Both the position numbers and the translations under genes were made by a program. Below the pieces are notes generated by a model. It ran no database searches, had not been told where the DNA came from, and was given only the letters and a program-made list of their open reading frames with translations. A stretch of DNA of 64,000 bases from Fragilariopsis cylindrus CCMP1102 (taxonomy: Eukaryota > Bacillariophyta > Bacillariophyceae > Bacillariales > Bacillariaceae), in assembly GCA_900095095.1 (NCBI GenBank), contig FMBT01000479.1, positions 1-64,000 of the forward strand, read 5' to 3'. Below, piece by piece: positions 1 through 9,915 of the stretch; positions within the stretch are counted from its first letter, which is position 1, and every line of letters begins with the position of its first letter.

Positions 1-183
1 ACATACCCATTTGATTCTCACAATCACGACCAGAACCATTCTGCGACGGGAGCTTCCCTCGGACGCAGCTCCATATCAGGTAGCACCAACAACAACTCTA
101 GCAATGGCATCATTCTTGCAGCACGACCGGAAAACATACGACACAGTAAGCAAATGGTAAGGCGGGATACATATCACGAATAA
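1..183 (+). CDS. 3' end of an unknown protein-coding gene (partial)
   Basis: A reading frame is open from the first base to a TAA at 181-183. Its translation is rich in S, N and G (for example SGSTNNNSSNG) and then less biased (ILAARPENIRHSKQM). A good donor-like sequence, ATG|GTAAGG, lies at 154-162, so the exon may instead end at 156 and continue after an intron. I could not find the next exon. No domain is recognisable and the gene starts outside the window. Its status as coding is an inference from the open frame, the composition and the donor site. Confidence 0.35.
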   Translation, partial: TYPFDSHNHDQNHSATGASLGRSSISGSTNNNSSNGIILAARPENIRHSKQMVRRDTYHE

Positions 184-535
184 AATCCTCTAATTGAAAT
201 ATTACACATATATATATATATATATATTCGAATTTTTTAGACTCTCTTTCTCTCGATAATTTGCTTTCTTACTTCGAGGTTCGAAAGCTAAAATATTGCG
301 AAGAACAATATCTGAAAATCGACCATTTTTGAATATCACTCTGGGAACTGATGGAAGGACGGACTGTCTCTCCTGATAAACACTACAATAATTAATTCAC
401 TACAGAAATTTATCACAAACTTACTCATTATCATATCATTCCTGTATTCCTTATTCATCTCATCATCAGCCCCTGCCTATTATATAGCATACGGTAGCCA
501 TCGAAGAGAAAAGTGGAAGTAGAAGAGTTGTTAGT

Positions 536-1632
536 ATGAAGATCATTGCGAATAAGATATTACAAAGAAACAATCCGACAAGGGCGTTTTGTTCTCTTTG
601 TCTTTACCGTCAAAAAGTAGATTCACTTTGACGGCGGCAGCAGCGGCAGCTAATACTACCACTAATCCAAGTAGTAGAGCTTCTTCGACCACCGTTAACG
701 ATGTCAACGACGATGACCAAAGATTCAACAGGAGCAACAGTGGAAGCAATAATACCTCCAACATCAACAGTAATAATAGTAATAGTAATAGTAATAGTAT
801 GGATAATGCAAGGAATAGACTCGCCCAAGCCGCAATGGAACAATTCCTAAATATGGTTGGACGCAAGATGCAATTACAGTAGCCGCCATGGAAGATCGAA
901 ACTTAGTGTGTCATGTCGGGTATGTTATCACCATCTGAACTTATTTCTTGGTTTATGGATGATATGAATCATCAGTTGCGCCGAAAAAAGGAAGAAGAAG
1001 AAACAACAACAACAACGAAAATAACCAAGAACGAATAAGAATGAGAATAAGAATGATGACGACGTAGATGTTGTATTCGAAGCTATTCAATGGCGACTAA
1101 AACAAGTTCTTCCTTTAGTTGAAAGTGGGCAATGGCATCATGGGATGGCAATGGGTTTATCAACACCACTAGCAACACAATCACAATTACATGAATTTAT
1201 TGAAATTATTTCACCAGAAAATTCTACAACGGCATACCATACAGCATTAGGTGCAATTTTCATATCGACAGAATTATTTCTTTTAACTGATTCTTCATCG
1301 ACAACGAATTATTCAAAAACATGGTCATTTTGAAACAACGATTAGATGAATTAGATTCTCATCAAAAAGAATTTGGTGGTGATGTTGATTTGGCTCAACT
1401 GATGTTGAATAATAATCCTCTATCGTCAGTGTTATCGTCACTGTCACCATTATCGTCCTTGATTACGGGTGCTACTACAGGTAATAGTATTCCTATCGTA
1501 GCTGGTATGGCTGTTGGACGATCATTATTAGAAGGAGCTGCTAGTCTTGTTCTTCCTCAATCATTTCGAGTTTACCACAACAACCAGGAGGAACTAAACC
1601 AAGTGACTATAAGTAGTAAAATAAATAATTAA
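536..1632 (+). pseudogene. Frame-broken protein-coding gene of unknown function
   Basis: Five open segments lie in sequence order but in changing frames. A start at 536 gives a basic, mitochondrial-presequence-like MKIIANKILQRNNPTRAF. A second frame (about 589-879) has an A/T/N/S-rich stretch and a hydrophobic end. A segment from 913 contains SPSELISWFMDDMNHQL. Another, about 1060-1330, contains FEAIQWRLKQVLPLVESG. The last (1321-1632) contains ILKQRLDELDSHQKEF followed by a serine-rich hydrophobic part. The segments read as one protein with an alpha-helical, partly hydrophobic C-terminal half, but each junction needs a frame change and no GT-AG introns fit. Either assembly indels or a decayed gene would explain this. 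I do not recognise the family. Confidence 0.45.
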
Positions 1633-2055
1633 TCTATGAAACCACCCACAGTATATTATTCCGTTGTATATCTATACATGGATTGTAAAACGAACAATAA
1701 TCAGTAGTACGCGAATTTGTGGTTGATTACCGTACGTCAAATACATCTCAACAGTTTCAGTAGTGTGTGCACATCATTATTCACTATAGTATTATCTTAC
1801 TACTTCGTATATTGAATTCGAATAAGAGCCTATAGAATACATTACAAAATTATATAAATAGCTATTCAATAATTTTTGGATATGATTGATTGATAATTGC
1901 AAATCATTATACGTACGTATACTGTATTTATTATTCCCTTACTATGTATGAATATTATTATTTACTAAGAATACGGCCTTTATGTTTTATTTTATTTACT
2001 CTCATATTTGATTGATTGATTGATCGATTGATTACAGTACTCGTATTCATTTTAG
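1633..2055. other. Intergenic DNA, AT-rich
   Basis: No coding potential is seen between the broken gene and the convergent RPN9 gene. A (TTGA)n-like run lies at about 2009-2034. Poly(A) signals for both convergent genes presumably lie here but cannot be picked out in such AT-rich sequence. Confidence 0.5.
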
Positions 2056-3397
2056 CTACTGTGGACAAATTTCGGTCTCCTCCATGACATTCTTCGTACT
2101 GTCAACCTTCGTGGCCATTCACCAAATTGGAGTGCTAAGTCGGTCATTTGTTGCATCCCCAAGGCACGTGGTAAGATCCATGTGACATGTACAGTCCATC
2201 AACTTCATCCATACTACCCTCCATGAGCTTTACAGAAAATGCACGCATAATCACCCATTCTACCTGTTCCAATGGAATTTCTAATCCTGTTGCTATCTCC
2301 TCAAAAGATAAAGTACGTTCCGATGCTGGTTTCGTAAACACCAATTCGATCAATCCCAAAAGAGTAATCTTTTCTTGCATTTGTTGTCCCATATTGACCA
2401 ATGCTGGTTGAGAGGCAATTTGTGTTGGATACGTTTCTTGACATAACTTTTTAAAGTCATTCACATTACCTCTTGCACATGCCTGCAGCATTTCCACCAA
2501 CCATGCTTGTGGAGTTTGTGCTAATACCTTCAAAATAGGATTATTCACAACCTGACCAAGATTGTAGACACCCTCACCGGTAAGTGCGGCCAAACATAAA
2601 TCAATTGCCAACGTTTGAGACTTACTATCAACAGCACCATCACCCTCTTTGGGTTGATAATAATTCAGATAATCCACAGCCTCATTGTAGAAGGCTTCCG
2701 GTGGACCAACAATCTTGTAATATTTCATGGATGATTCATAATGAGCAGAATTAACGATAATCGATTCTGGTGTATCCGAAACAAGCTGCTTTAATAGTGG
2801 ACCATTCATTTTGATAATTGAATATACCTTATCCAGTTTTTCCTTTTTACTATCCTCATTGATGATGTCGTCGGATGCTGCTGCTGCTGCTACTGCCTGG
2901 AGAGTTAATAAACTTATCTTCGATTGTAAATAAAGAATAGAAGCAGTATTATTATTCGATTGTTGTGATTCTTGCTTATCAAGTAAATCTTGTAATAGTT
3001 TGTTCGATTCTTCAATTGTTACTAATCCTGCCTCCAAACTATAAAATGCCACCGACGTGGCAATTCGTGCCAATGATAGTTGATTGATCTTTCCAGATAC
3101 TGTCAATACAACATTGATATACAATGCAAGGAATGTATTTGTAGCACCATTTTCATCACCACCAGCAACGGCAACGGGACGTAAGGTGGTAGCTTTATTT
3201 TCTTCTGATACAAAATCTAAAATAATCATAGTCAATTGATGCCATAATTTTTGTTGACAGTACGATTCAATCTTATTGTAATAATTTTCAGCTAGATCCG
3301 GAAATTGTACCGCCATTGTCTGACAATGTTCCGTTGCACCACTTGTTGCATTTACGTATGTACTCATGGTTGTTGCTGTTGTTGTTGTTTCGAACAC
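2056..3397 (-). CDS. RPN9: 26S proteasome lid subunit RPN9 (PSMD13), PCI domain
   Basis: RPN9 is a structural PCI-domain subunit of the lid of the 26S proteasome regulatory particle. The 417-residue frame has the family layout: N-terminal helical repeats (FPDLAENYYNKIESY, then YLQSKISLLTLQA), a middle block with YYKIVGPPEAFYNEAVDYL, and a C-terminal PCI/winged-helix part (RTLSFEEIATGLEIPLEQVE). The open frame ends at 2144. The expected family C-terminus (VHVTWILPRALGMQQM) continues in a second frame from about 2193, and the last helix (ATKVDSTKNVMEETE) in a third, ending at a TAG at 2056-2058. Two one-base losses in the last 50 codons would explain this, and an intron would not, because the blocks are contiguous. 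The start may be the first ATG (3397) or the in-frame one at 3367 (MSTYVNATSG). The family assignment is firm. Confidence 0.88.
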
Positions 3398-3887
3398 TGT
3401 TCTAATTCGATTTGAGAGGAGATGCTAAATGGATGTGATTAATCTAATGATAATGCCTTTCGAAACAAAATACAGTAATAATGAATTAAACAAAAACATT
3501 GTAGATCATCGTCGTCGCTCGTTTTTTTCATTTTAACATCGTTGTGAACTTTCGAAAGCCGTCGAAGACAATGGAATATTTAAGAACTAATTATGTACCG
3601 CCTGATGCACGACTGAAAATCTCTCTGTGTGTCGTAATAATTCAGAATTTAATTCAAATTCAAATTCAAATTCAAATTAAAGGAAAATAATTCGTTAAAA
3701 TGTTACAGTAGCCTACATAATCATCTAGGACGGTAGTTGCACAGTAGTGTACATCACAAAGTGTACTTGTCAACGCAACGTGGTTGGTTAATGATATTGA
3801 TGTTAATATTGATATCACAAACAGTATCCTCTTTCGCTGGTTGCGTGTCATTCACTTCTACTTGCTCGTCTACTATATTGACAAACA
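3398..3887. promoter_or_regulatory. Divergent intergenic region between RPN9 and the glycosyltransferase-like gene
   Basis: This 490-bp spacer separates two divergent genes, so both promoters should lie here. A hexamer repeat (ATTCAA)n occupies about 3650-3679. No defined promoter element is visible. Short open frames near 3737-3976 look spurious. Confidence 0.4.
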
Positions 3888-5408
3888 ATGAAGTTACGTA
3901 CATTTTCCTTTTGCTCTGGTTTTATCTGCCTCATTGTATTTTGTCAGCAACTGTATTGGTTTACAATTCTACGTGATAATCTCTTCTATCAAATGTTGAA
4001 GACGAAACAAGAAAAATATTCACGATTCAACCATACCATTAGAAACATTACTACGGAAAATACTATCAATTCAAAGAATTATTCGAACACAACAACTTTA
4101 CATGCGTCGTCATCTGACAGCAAGAACATCACCACCAGTAGTAGTACATCATTCTTGATTTATGAACTCCCAAAACTCACAGGACAAGGACTGGGGAATA
4201 TTGTATCAGGAATATTAGCAGCACATCGTCTTGCCGAAGAATTCCAACGAACAATATGTCATATGGGATCTTATTCTTCGTTTGATCAAGCCTTTCAGTG
4301 GAAGGATTTGGATCATAGTCAAAAATGCGAAGAGGTCCTACTGGATATTAGGAATAATAGTTGGGAGAATCATCGGCCAACTTCTTCCAATACAATTGTC
4401 CAATATAACTACGATGAAACTAGTGTACAGAGTGAGTGCACTATAAAAGATTTGTTGTTAAACTATCAGCAATACCCAATCTTATATTATAAAGGAAATA
4501 CATACCCACGTTGGCCTACTAATACTATTACATCATCAGATGAGAATGATCAAATGCAAACACTACCACCACGTAAGCAAAATCAACCTCGAGATTATTT
4601 TCATGAAAAATTCAAGCCCACTTCGCATCTCGTAGACATTATTCCATGGGATATCGACAATCCACCTTCTATTGTCGTTCATCTAAGAGATAGTGACGGA
4701 AGATTTGACGAACGAGCTGGATTAGATAATCAAACATTGTCTTTGCTAGCTAATGAGCTCAATAATATTGCGTCTACAAGTGCTAATACCGATGTAAATC
4801 ATGACAAGAATAAAAATAGTAACGATAAGAACAAAAACAATAATCATATATTCCTTGTAACGAATCGTGTCGAATGGTATGACAAATTTCCTGGATGGGG
4901 TCACCCAAACTGGTCCCTGGTGCATCATTCGGCTATAGGGCGAATATCTTGGGGTCGACGAAGGGATACTAACATTTTGATAACGGACTACAGTAAAAGT
5001 AGTAGTAGTAAAGAAGAGGAGGCATTACAAATGTGGGCAGATTGGTACACTCTACTAAATGCGAAACGAATTTATCATACGATGAGTGATTTTTCTCGAT
5101 CAGCATCTCGTTGGAATGAAAAAATACAAAGTTTCACTATTGTTGGATCGACGACGACGACGACGACGGCAATAACAAATATGACCGGTCAAAATAAGAA
5201 TAACACAATAATAACGGAAAATCCGAAATTAATTTTACGTATTGACTTACAAGGTTCCAACGAAAGCTATACACCACGATTAGTTAATCGGAAGAAAGAG
5301 GACCTAAGATTTTGCGACCCGGGGGCTGAAACGAAATATTTAATAGAGAAGAAGAATAAGGAATTATTGGACTTGAGGAAGGCGCTCATACGACATAGAG
5401 AAGGTTAA
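3888..5408 (+). CDS. Type II membrane glycosyltransferase-like protein (fucosyltransferase-fold candidate)
   Basis: The 506-residue protein has a short cytoplasmic tail, one transmembrane helix at about residues 6-26 (FCSGFICLIVFCQQLYWF), a stalk rich in N-x-S/T sequons, and a globular part. This is the layout of a Golgi glycosyltransferase. Suggestive motifs are GQGLGNIVSGILAAHRLAEE near residue 105, VVHLRDSD near 265, which resembles the H-x-R-R-x-D donor-binding motif of GT23/GT65 fucosyltransferases, and WADWYTLLNAKRIYHTMSDF followed by SRSASRW, which resembles their C-terminal D...L...A...T.S.FS block. A glycan-modifying role in the secretory pathway is an inference. No intron is needed. 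Low-complexity DKNKN repeats interrupt the domain near 300. It could be another GT-B or sulfotransferase-type family. Confidence 0.55.
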   Translation: MKLRTFSFCSGFICLIVFCQQLYWFTILRDNLFYQMLKTKQEKYSRFNHTIRNITTENTINSKNYSNTTTLHASSSDSKNITTSSSTSFLIYELPKLTGQGLGNIVSGILAAHRLAEEFQRTICHMGSYSSFDQAFQWKDLDHSQKCEEVLLDIRNNSWENHRPTSSNTIVQYNYDETSVQSECTIKDLLLNYQQYPILYYKGNTYPRWPTNTITSSDENDQMQTLPPRKQNQPRDYFHEKFKPTSHLVDIIPWDIDNPPSIVVHLRDSDGRFDERAGLDNQTLSLLANELNNIASTSANTDVNHDKNKNSNDKNKNNNHIFLVTNRVEWYDKFPGWGHPNWSLVHHSAIGRISWGRRRDTNILITDYSKSSSSKEEEALQMWADWYTLLNAKRIYHTMSDFSRSASRWNEKIQSFTIVGSTTTTTTAITNMTGQNKNNTIITENPKLILRIDLQGSNESYTPRLVNRKKEDLRFCDPGAETKYLIEKKNKELLDLRKALIRHREG

Positions 5409-7340
5409 CCAAATAATGAAGCGTCAAAATAAAATTAATAATTCATAATTTCGTACCAAATAAAAAGAAGCAAGCTTTCAAGTATCTTTAGTACTATTGA
5501 ACAAGAATACAAGAAAAGGACTACAAACATAGACCAAATGGAGCGTGGCGCATTGGAGGAGGTGGTGGGGAGGACGTGCATACTGGGTTTTCGATCCTAG
5601 TTCCGAAGGGAAATATTCCGAAGATGAAGGAGGTTATGGTCCAACCTTTTTGCATATCAACGCAACATATATCGAGCAGTATCAAGAGGCAAACTTCCAA
5701 AGGAGTGCTTGAACCACGATCTATCCTACTGGATCACCAGGGACTTTGCATCAGATATCCCGGTTACACTTAGTAGACGAGGATACTGCTTCGTTGATGA
5801 CATTATTTCAAGGTCATGATCTTTAGACTGGAATCAATCCTAGGGCACACTAGCTCAGCACTAGAGCGGAGCTCGATTCTCCAATAGGAATATTACATCA
5901 CGACTCGTACGTCGCGAGTCATTTCCTTTCCAATCTCCGGTCCAAGCCTGATCCCGAGACCAAGAAAGCCGGGGACCGAGTTGAGACCTTTTCCTTCCAG
6001 TTTCGACAGCAATTAAGGCACCTTCAGACCTTTAAGCTAATAACAGTAAAGTAACTTCACTCTCGATGTTTATTTGATTTATAATATCCACAATTAAAAT
6101 AAATGCTTATTCTATATATTCATGTCTATTGTATTCCCTCCATAAGTTTCCAAACCTAGGTCTGGGTAAAACATAGTAATATTATTCATTTATGTAGTAC
6201 ATATTTTTGGGTTAGAGGTAGGATACTATGGAAGCACTACACATCTATAGTTTCTAGTTAGTAGTGTCATCATTCCAAGTAAAGACCATTTGATGAGAAC
6301 CAAATTTGATATTTGCTCTGTGAGAATACAAGTAGATTACTTCTACTTCTGCTACTACTACGTAGGTAGGACTACATAATAATAATAACATAAATATCTA
6401 ATTTTTGTACTGTTCCGAAATGATGGAATGCTATGGCCACATACATAAGCACGAACATGCAGCACCCCGAAGGGCACCACTAGGACTACATAATAATATG
6501 TGAACTAGTCGGTAATGGTAATATTTTTACCTTTACCATTGTTGTCCTCCAATATTATATCAATTTAATAATAATCTTGCATAAACCATTAATACTATAT
6601 CCATAATAGGATACTGTATGAATATATTAATAATCATTACACTAATACATACGCATATGTATAACTAATAAACTACTCTACTACTGCTGCTGATATACTA
6701 TATTATTAGATAATTAATAATTTTTATCTATTATCACTACATTCTTTTATGTTTCTGTAAATAAGTAAAGAAAGAGAATGTGTGAGCATAGAGGTTGCAC
6801 ATTTCTTGTACCAAACTACAAAATAAACCACTAAACTACTACATATATACATAATTTATTTTTACTGACCAGTTTAGTTTAAAACAAAAGTATAACTAAG
6901 AAAATGTTCAGGATATGTATGTTGCATCAACTATTGATCAGTCTCATTCAAAGTTGCTAATAGCAAACCTAGGAATATCATCAGTTGATAATATGTATTG
7001 TGCATAGTAGCTCCACAGACCTTCCAGCCCAGGTACCATGGTCATACGTAAAAACAGAGGAAGAAAAATAGAGGTTGAGTGAGCTAACTATATAATGTGG
7101 TGGCTTTTTTTAGCATTGTTTGTACTGCATGATGATCTGCCAATGAAGTGATTGTTGTGCTTTCTTTTGTCATACAAAGTAGGACTTTCTGTATATTGAG
7201 TCCCATCTTCTTAGTACTGTTGAGTAGACTTTCTTATTTCTCCTGTAGTTTCACAAGGACGGACTTTCATTGATGTTTGCTCTCCATAAATTAAAAAATA
7301 AAATAAATATGATTATGATGAAGCCCGTGACTGAATCACA
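5409..7340. other. Gene-poor AT-rich intergenic region
   Basis: Nearly 2 kb without an intact gene. Apart from the broken coding fragment at 5530-5827, the stretch is AT-rich with scattered short repeats (for example GGACTACATAATAATA at about 6368 and 6483). The part from 5880 to 6040 is more GC-rich than its surroundings but holds no open frame I can support. Confidence 0.45.
5530..5827 (+). pseudogene. Orphan coding remnant, family unknown
   Basis: Two adjacent frames read as one protein. The first, from about 5562, gives AYWVFDPSSEGKYSEDEGGY then GPTFLHINATYIEQYQEANF. The second, from about 5709, gives NHDLSYWITRDFASDIPVTL and then RGYCFVDD, ending in TGA near 5827. A third frame upstream (GAWRIGGGG) may belong to the same protein. 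The aromatic-rich, low-asparagine composition differs from the low-complexity ORFs nearby. No full-length gene surrounds it, so it looks like a fragment of a decayed or duplicated gene. I do not recognise the family. Confidence 0.45.
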
Positions 7341-7457
7341 ATGAGTCTTGAGTCTATCGTCGATAAAGTCATCGATCATACTGTATTGCAAAACAAAAAC
7401 AACGTCGGCAATGACACGAGACCAACGACATTATTACATCTACTAATAGGACAATGA
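7341..7457 (+). CDS. Short upstream ORF (38 aa) or displaced N-terminus of the next gene
   Basis: An ATG at 7341 opens MSLESIVDKVIDHTVLQN and runs 38 codons to a TGA that overlaps the start of the next gene in an ATGA arrangement (7454-7457). Either it is an upstream ORF that could limit translation of the main frame, or it is the true N-terminus of that protein with one base missing from the assembly. The helical, hydrophobic sequence (TLLHLLIGQ) would suit a protein N-terminus. The two cases cannot be separated from DNA alone. Confidence 0.35.
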   Translation: MSLESIVDKVIDHTVLQNKNNVGNDTRPTTLLHLLIGQ

Positions 7458-9442
7458 TAGAAGAATTGGATAATGAGGCTGTAACGAAATCAGACGTTGC
7501 TGATCAGCTGAAAAACTTAAACAAAATCTGGAGCAGCAACAGCGTTGCTGCGACAACGAGTGACTCCACCGGTACATATAATAGTACCGATATTAATGCT
7601 AATGATATTCAGCAGAACCAACGAAAAACGAGATCACCTCTCGAAAAGGCAATATCGAAGTTGTCATCGGTAACATCAAATAACAATTATGTGAAAGAAT
7701 CTATAGTCCCTTTTCTTTTTTCAGTTTTGGGAAGAAACAACGATACGGCAATATCACACTCTACCACCGACGACAACAATGAATCCGAGTTGAAACAAAT
7801 ACAATGGCATATTGTTCTGATTTTAGAACTTTGGGCAGCAGCTCAAACTTCAGATAACGATATAGGAGAATTACAATTTTTGGAGGCATGTGCCACTTCT
7901 GTACAAAAATTAGACCAGTCTCGAAACGACCATGGAAGTGTTCGTGATCGTCGTCGTTCGAAAAAACGCCAACGAAATGAAAATGGTGATCACGTCGAGA
8001 AAAAGAAGAAAACGAAAAATAATAAGAGGAATCGAACGTCGAAAGCTACTACGTTACCTACTTCTAAAAAAGACAAAGAGACAATACTGCTCGATCATCT
8101 AGTTCGGCTTATGTCTCGTGCGCCATTTTTATTGCCGGTATCATTGTCTCTTCGAGACTTCTTGATTGATTGCTGCTTAAATCGGAAATACCATTGGGAA
8201 CGATTACCTCACGTTTTTACACATATATTCCTGGTTTTTGAAGTAACGAATCCATACCTTCCAAAGTCTCAAGACGACGTAATTAGCCTATTTTCATCTT
8301 CTTTTCCCGACACCGATCCCGCTTCAGTGAACAAGAAATCGGCAGACGAGATACCGATATTGACTACTGCTGCTCAAAGAAAGAAATCACGAGAGAAGCA
8401 GCTTACTCTTAGTAAGAACAAAAACAAGAAAAGGCTAGTAGCACTAACGACGAAAACAAAACGTCGTGGTAGTCACTTTAATGGAAATCTACAAGGTATA
8501 TCCAAACTTCTACTAGACAAAAAGAAGACTCCATTATCCTCAACTACCACTAATAAAAATACATCGAATCGTGTTGATAACACTAAAGATGGATCTACCA
8601 CTATCCAAACTGGATCCAATCATCATATCGACAGAACTAAAAACACTGCAGATGTCGCAACGAGAAACAAGAAAAGAAAAGTGAACGACCAGAAATCCAT
8701 CACAGTCCAACATCCTACCGATAAATTGAAGCCAACGTTTCGAAATACAGTCAATGAGACGAAAAAGAAAGCTTACATTAGTACTGACCGGGGTGCAAAT
8801 AAAAGCAAACCAGAAAGTGGGAGAATAATACATGTTCAAGGGACAAACATGTCTATACAGCAGCATCATTCTCCTAAACCAAAAAATTCTGCGACATTGA
8901 AAGATCGAACCGGTGCATCGATTGTAAATAAAAGAATTAGCAACAACAGCAGCATCAACAACAACAACAACAACAATGATGCCCTTGCAATGACTCCAAA
9001 AAGATCCGTTCGATCGGACAGCGTTGTTGCTAATGAAACAGTTGTCGGAGAAACTCCCACTGCCGGTGCTGCTCCTCAACTGCTTGTGGCAGGAGAAACT
9101 CCAACATATGGAGTCGCAAAAGGAAGTATCGGGTCTACACCAAGGTCATGTGTTTCGTTGATTTCTGCACCAGCGCTGCCATCCCCTCCCTCAACAAGCA
9201 CTTCGGGCAACACTGGAAACGCTCCTCCCCAGCCTGTCAAGCTCTTTGGTACCGTCAAGTTGTTGAAACGCAAAGAACCGATTCATAAACCGATTCTCAT
9301 AAATAGTAACAGTCGTAAAAGCGTAAACAACAATATCGGCTCATTAGGAAAGATAGATGAGAAGAATAAAGGGAATCAAGGCAATCGTCCATCATCGGTA
9401 CATATGGCACGTGCGTACCTTCAAAGACGGAAAACTGATTAA
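7454..9442 (+). CDS. Candidate Sld3/Treslin-type replication initiation factor
   Basis: A 662-residue basic protein with one ordered region and a long disordered tail. Residues ~70-290 hold helices typical of the Sld3/Treslin (STD) domain: QWHIVLILELWAAAQ near 117, RDFLIDCCLNRKYHWERLPH near 238, then FTHIFLVFEV. A basic block follows (AQRKKSREKQ, then RRGSHFNGNLQGISKLLLDK), as in Sld3/Treslin/MTBP relatives. The tail has proline-directed phosphosites (MTPKR, GETPTAG, GETPTYG, STPRS), as expected of a CDK target that binds a BRCT partner such as Dpb11/TopBP1. If right, it acts in CDK-dependent helicase activation at origins. The assignment rests on pattern similarity only. A nuclear basic protein of another family is possible. 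Confidence 0.4.
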   Translation: MIEELDNEAVTKSDVADQLKNLNKIWSSNSVAATTSDSTGTYNSTDINANDIQQNQRKTRSPLEKAISKLSSVTSNNNYVKESIVPFLFSVLGRNNDTAISHSTTDDNNESELKQIQWHIVLILELWAAAQTSDNDIGELQFLEACATSVQKLDQSRNDHGSVRDRRRSKKRQRNENGDHVEKKKKTKNNKRNRTSKATTLPTSKKDKETILLDHLVRLMSRAPFLLPVSLSLRDFLIDCCLNRKYHWERLPHVFTHIFLVFEVTNPYLPKSQDDVISLFSSSFPDTDPASVNKKSADEIPILTTAAQRKKSREKQLTLSKNKNKKRLVALTTKTKRRGSHFNGNLQGISKLLLDKKKTPLSSTTTNKNTSNRVDNTKDGSTTIQTGSNHHIDRTKNTADVATRNKKRKVNDQKSITVQHPTDKLKPTFRNTVNETKKKAYISTDRGANKSKPESGRIIHVQGTNMSIQQHHSPKPKNSATLKDRTGASIVNKRISNNSSINNNNNNNDALAMTPKRSVRSDSVVANETVVGETPTAGAAPQLLVAGETPTYGVAKGSIGSTPRSCVSLISAPALPSPPSTSTSGNTGNAPPQPVKLFGTVKLLKRKEPIHKPILINSNSRKSVNNNIGSLGKIDEKNKGNQGNRPSSVHMARAYLQRRKTD

Positions 9443-9915
9443 TATAGTGTTAGCCTCGCTATTTGAATCTGTAGTACTGCATATATCGTTCTGCAGCCGC
9501 TCCTATACCATCATGCTGCATCGGGACAGTAGCATTCAACAACTCAAATTTAATTATAGTAGATAATAAACAAATAGCATCCCGAAAAGTTTTTGTACTA
9601 CTTCCAACACTATTTGTCAGCCCGATTTTTTGTCATAAAACTCGTAACTACACTCCTCTGGGAACTGTAAGTAAGTACACTCTTTTCCTTTGCGCTGACA
9701 TCTATTCGTTAACGACGAAGATCTATCAAACATGAGTTATAGACTTATAAAAATACAACTATTATTTCGGAAGATAATATGAACATTAGTCACCATTTAT
9801 TTATACAGTTGAGCGTTTTTATCGACTATTCTTTAAAAAAATTTTAGGGGAGTGATTTCTTTTGTGATACAAAAGAAATCTTAGTATCTAAATTATTAAA
9901 GTATTTAATACTATA
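9443..9915. other. Convergent 3' intergenic region with a perfect hairpin
   Basis: This spacer lies between two convergent gene ends. It holds a perfect 11-bp hairpin at 9854-9880 (listed separately) and short AT-rich sequence. I see no gene in it. Confidence 0.5.
9854..9880. terminator. Perfect 11-bp inverted repeat, 5-nt loop, in the 3' flank
   Basis: The arms GATTTCTTTTG and CAAAAGAAATC pair perfectly around TGATA. It lies 36 bp beyond the stop codon of the DHHC gene on the minus strand and about 410 bp beyond the stop of the plus-strand gene. A role in 3' end formation or RNA stability is an inference from the position. It could also be a chance or mobile-element-derived palindrome. Confidence 0.35.

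Noticed and set aside
3737-3976. Short ORF overlapping the start of the glycosyltransferase-like gene
   Set aside because: Its second half overlaps the coding start of the real gene in another frame, and it has no features.
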